From Ureibacillus thermophilus (GTDB lineage Bacteria; Bacillota; Bacilli; Bacillales_A; Planococcaceae), in NCBI RefSeq assembly GCF_004331915.1, contig NZ_CP036528.1:1068567-1132566 (forward strand): 64,000 nucleotides of DNA, read 5' to 3'. Shown here in pieces: positions 62,368 to 64,000 of the stretch (positions are counted from its first letter, which is position 1; each line of letters starts with the position of its first letter). The translations under genes were made by a program, and so were the position numbers. Below the pieces are notes generated by a model that was not told where the DNA came from, ran no database searches, and saw only the letters and a list, made by a program, of their open reading frames with translations.

Positions 62368-63735
62368 TTACACGTTTACTTCCATATTTCGTGCGGATAC
62401 TGCCCCGATTCGTGCGTTTACTTCCTCATTTGGTGCGGATACTGCCACGATTCGTGCGTTTGCCTCCTCCATTCGTGCGGATACTGCATGGTTTCGTGCG
62501 TTTACTTCTTCATTTCGTGCGGATACTGCATGGTTTCGTGCGTTTGCCTCCTCCATTCGTGCGGATACTGCCCCGATTCGTGCGTTTGCCTCCTCAATTG
62601 GTGCGGATACTGCCCCATTTCGTGCGTTTGCCTCCTCAATTGGTGCGGATACTGCCCCGATTCGTGCGTTTGCCTCCTCATTTGGTGCGGATACTGCATT
62701 GTTTTGTGCGTTTACTTCCTCATTTGGTGCGGATACTGCATTGTTTCGTGCGTTTACCTCCTCCATTCGTGCGGATACTGCATGGTTTCGTGCGTTTGCC
62801 TCCTCAATTCGTGCGGATACTGCCTCGTTTCGTGCGTTTGCCTCCTCCATTCGTGCGGATACTGCCACGATTCGTGCGTTTGCCTCCTCATTTGGTGCGG
62901 ATACTGCATGGTTTCGTGCGTTTACCTCCTCATTTGGTGCGGATACAGCATGGATTCGTGCGTTTGCCTCCTCCATTCGTGCGGATACTGCATTGTTTCG
63001 TGCGTTTACTTCTTCATTTCGTGCGGATACTGCCCCAATTCGTGCGTTTACTTCCTCATTTGGTGCGGATACTGCTTGGTTTCGTGCGTTTGCCTCCTCC
63101 ATTCGTGCGGATACTGCCCCGATTCGTGCGTTTGCCTCCTCAATTGGTGCGGATACTGCCCCGATTCGTGCGTTAGCCTCCTCAATTGGTGCGGATACTG
63201 CCCCGATTCGTGCGTTTGCCTCCTCATTTGGTGCGGATACTGCATTGTTTTGTGCGTTTACTTCCTCATTTGGTGCGGATACTGCATGGTTTCGTGCGTT
63301 AGCCTCCTTATTTAGTGAGGATACTGCTCGGTTTCGTGCGTTTACCTCCTCATTTCGTGCGGATACTAAATCAATTCGTGCGTTTACCTCCTCCATTCGT
63401 GCGGATACTGCCCCGATTCGTGCGTTTACTTCCTCATTTGGTGCGGATACTGCCGGTTTCGTGCGTTTGCTTCCTCCATTCGTGCGGATACTGCCCCGAT
63501 TCGTGCGTTAGCCTCCTCAATTGGTGCGGATACTGCCGGTTTCGTGCGTTTGCTTCCTCCATTCGTGCGGATACTGCTCCATTTCGTGCGTTTGTTTCCA
63601 CAATTCGTGCGGATACCTCCACCTTTCGTGCGTTTACCTCCTCAATTGGTGCGTATACGACCATATTTTGTGCGTATACCCTTCCCATTGGTGCGTATAC
63701 AAACACGATTCGTGCGTTTGCTTCTACCTTCACTT
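62368..63735 (-). repeat. repeat array 4 of the 21/42-bp family (about thirty-two units)
   Basis: The longest array. On the minus strand GTATCCGCAC and GTAAACGCAC or GCAAACGCAC cores alternate every 21 bases, with spacers such as CAAATGAGGAG, GAATGGAGGAG and CAATTGAGGAG; spacers vary more than cores. Two half-units (63441 to 63461 and 63524 to 63544) are one base short and shift the reading frame. Units near 63640-63720 are degenerate (cores GTATACGCAC). The array lies past the terminator of the gene at the right edge and reads in its direction. Larger blocks of several units recur (for example around 62560-62760 and 63100-63290), a sign of block duplication. Confidence 0.95.
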
Positions 63736-63811
63736 TTTCCTGCTCCCTCAAATAGTAGGTTTCCCCCTCAGGATTCTTCCCAATAAGTACGTCTTCCACC
63801 ACAATTGGCAC
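63434..63811 (-). CDS. possible small gene whose body is the repeat array
   Basis: GTG 63811, with AGGGA seven bases upstream, opens a frame whose first 33 or so residues are not repetitive (PIVVEDVLIGKNPEGETYYLREQEKVKVEA). It then enters the array with peptide units like NARKVEVSARIVET. Two one-base-short half-units break the frame, so the reported 125 residues end in a shifted phase; the long repeat frame of 342 residues (63396 to 62368) is in another phase. If real, the gene is either frameshifted or the sequence has errors. The alternative is that the array is non-coding. Confidence 0.35.
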   Translation of the reverse strand: MPIVVEDVLIGKNPEGETYYLREQEKVKVEANARIVFVYAPMGRVYAQNMVVYAPIEEVNARKVEVSARIVETNARNGAVSARMEEANARNRQYPHQLRRLTHESGQYPHEWRKQTHETGSIRTK

Positions 63812-63835
63812 AATCCCTAATTACTCCCTCATTTA

Positions 63836-63866
63836 AATAAAAAAAGCCCCCTGTTCCAAACAGGGT
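63836..63866 (-). terminator. intrinsic terminator of the right-edge gene
   Basis: CCCTGTT / AACAGGG with a three-base loop and a T-run on the minus strand, 24 bases after the stop codon at 63890. Confidence 0.85.
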
Positions 63867-63889
63867 AGCTCATTATGATAAAGAAGTAC

Positions 63890-64000
63890 CTATCTCTTAG
63901 GCACGCTCGCAGGAACATTCAATAATTCCATCAACTGTTCCTCATCCAGCTCCGTCAACCAGTTGCTCGATTGAATCAATTCTTCCGATAAAGCTGATTT
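63890..64000 (-). CDS. C-terminal end of an unknown gene, cut by the window edge
   Basis: The last 36 codons of a minus-strand gene are visible (SALSEELIQSSNWLTELDEE..NVPASVPKR), ending at TAG 63890-63892 and followed by a good terminator. The segment is acidic and helical; too little is present to name a family. Confidence 0.65.
   Translation of the reverse strand, partial: KSALSEELIQSSNWLTELDEEQLMELLNVPASVPKR

Noticed and set aside
62391-63315. Cysteine-rich and arginine-rich ORFs on the plus strand of array 4
   Set aside because: They are alternative readings of the same 42-bp unit, without start signals.
62368-63735. CRISPR array
   Set aside because: The arrays have no unique spacers: both core and spacer repeat, the unit is 42 bp (21-bp half-units), and no cas gene is present.
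1-64000. tRNA or rRNA genes
   Set aside because: I saw no cloverleaf with a CCA-type end or GTTCRANNC arm and no rRNA-like stretch on either strand.

Overview
The window looks like a chromosome segment of a low-GC, motile, Gram-positive bacterium of the Bacillales, most likely of the Planococcaceae/Caryophanaceae group (Lysinibacillus- or Ureibacillus-like). This is inferred from three things. The block degS-degU-degV-comFA-comFC-yvyF-flgM-flgN-flgK-flgL-yviE-fliW-csrA-hag-...-fliD-fliT-fliS-hpf-secA-prfB follows Bacillus subtilis gene order. An accessory secA2-slaP (S-layer secretion) pair is present. Strong AGGAGG ribosome sites, with several TTG/GTG starts, are common. No species can be named from the sequence alone.

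Layout. 1-1230: 3' part of a DDE insertion sequence. 1400-9006: TetR regulator, then on the minus strand slaP-secA2, a CtpB-type protease and the branched-chain amino acid carrier brnQ. 9182-14467: cell-wall genes, namely a LysM-NlpC/P60 hydrolase, tagO and an LCP-family ligase, followed by a YigZ protein. 14631-26607: degS-degU, a lipoprotein, degV, the DNA-uptake genes comFA-comFC, and the flagellar hook-filament junction and assembly genes. 26788-39064: flagellin hag, followed by an apparently complete flagellin-glycosylation operon: Maf glycosyltransferase plus a GDP-sugar route to CMP-legionaminic acid. It ends in a broken pseC, a relic of a pseudaminic-acid pathway. 39314-46695: a second flagellin with its own divergent FliS-like chaperone, flaG, an oversized fliD, fliT, fliS, a dead third flagellin, a PilZ protein and hpf. 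46775-52825: EamA transporter, pdxK, secA and prfB, the last with its programmed frameshift.

52826-59037 is an accessory island. Degraded copies of the same IS 3' end lie at both edges. Inside are a glycine-rich membrane protein, a restriction-modification system with an unusual HTH-HTH-MvaI/BcnI nuclease fusion, an N4-cytosine-type methyltransferase, a small XRE regulator and an integrase fragment. Then come a ydaO-type c-di-AMP riboswitch with the potassium transporter kimA, a second truncated transposase, a very long repeat array, and the 3' end of an unknown gene at the right edge.

The most unusual signal is a dispersed repeat family. Four arrays (about 5560-5815, 11774-12450, 17350-18062 and 62368-63735) are built from 21-bp half-units in which GTATCCGCAC-type and GTAAACGCAC-type cores alternate, giving a 42-bp period. 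All four lie just beyond an intrinsic terminator and read in the same direction as the gene that terminator closes. I do not recognise this element; its DNA-level periodicity and open reading frames suggest several testable ideas, listed in the findings.
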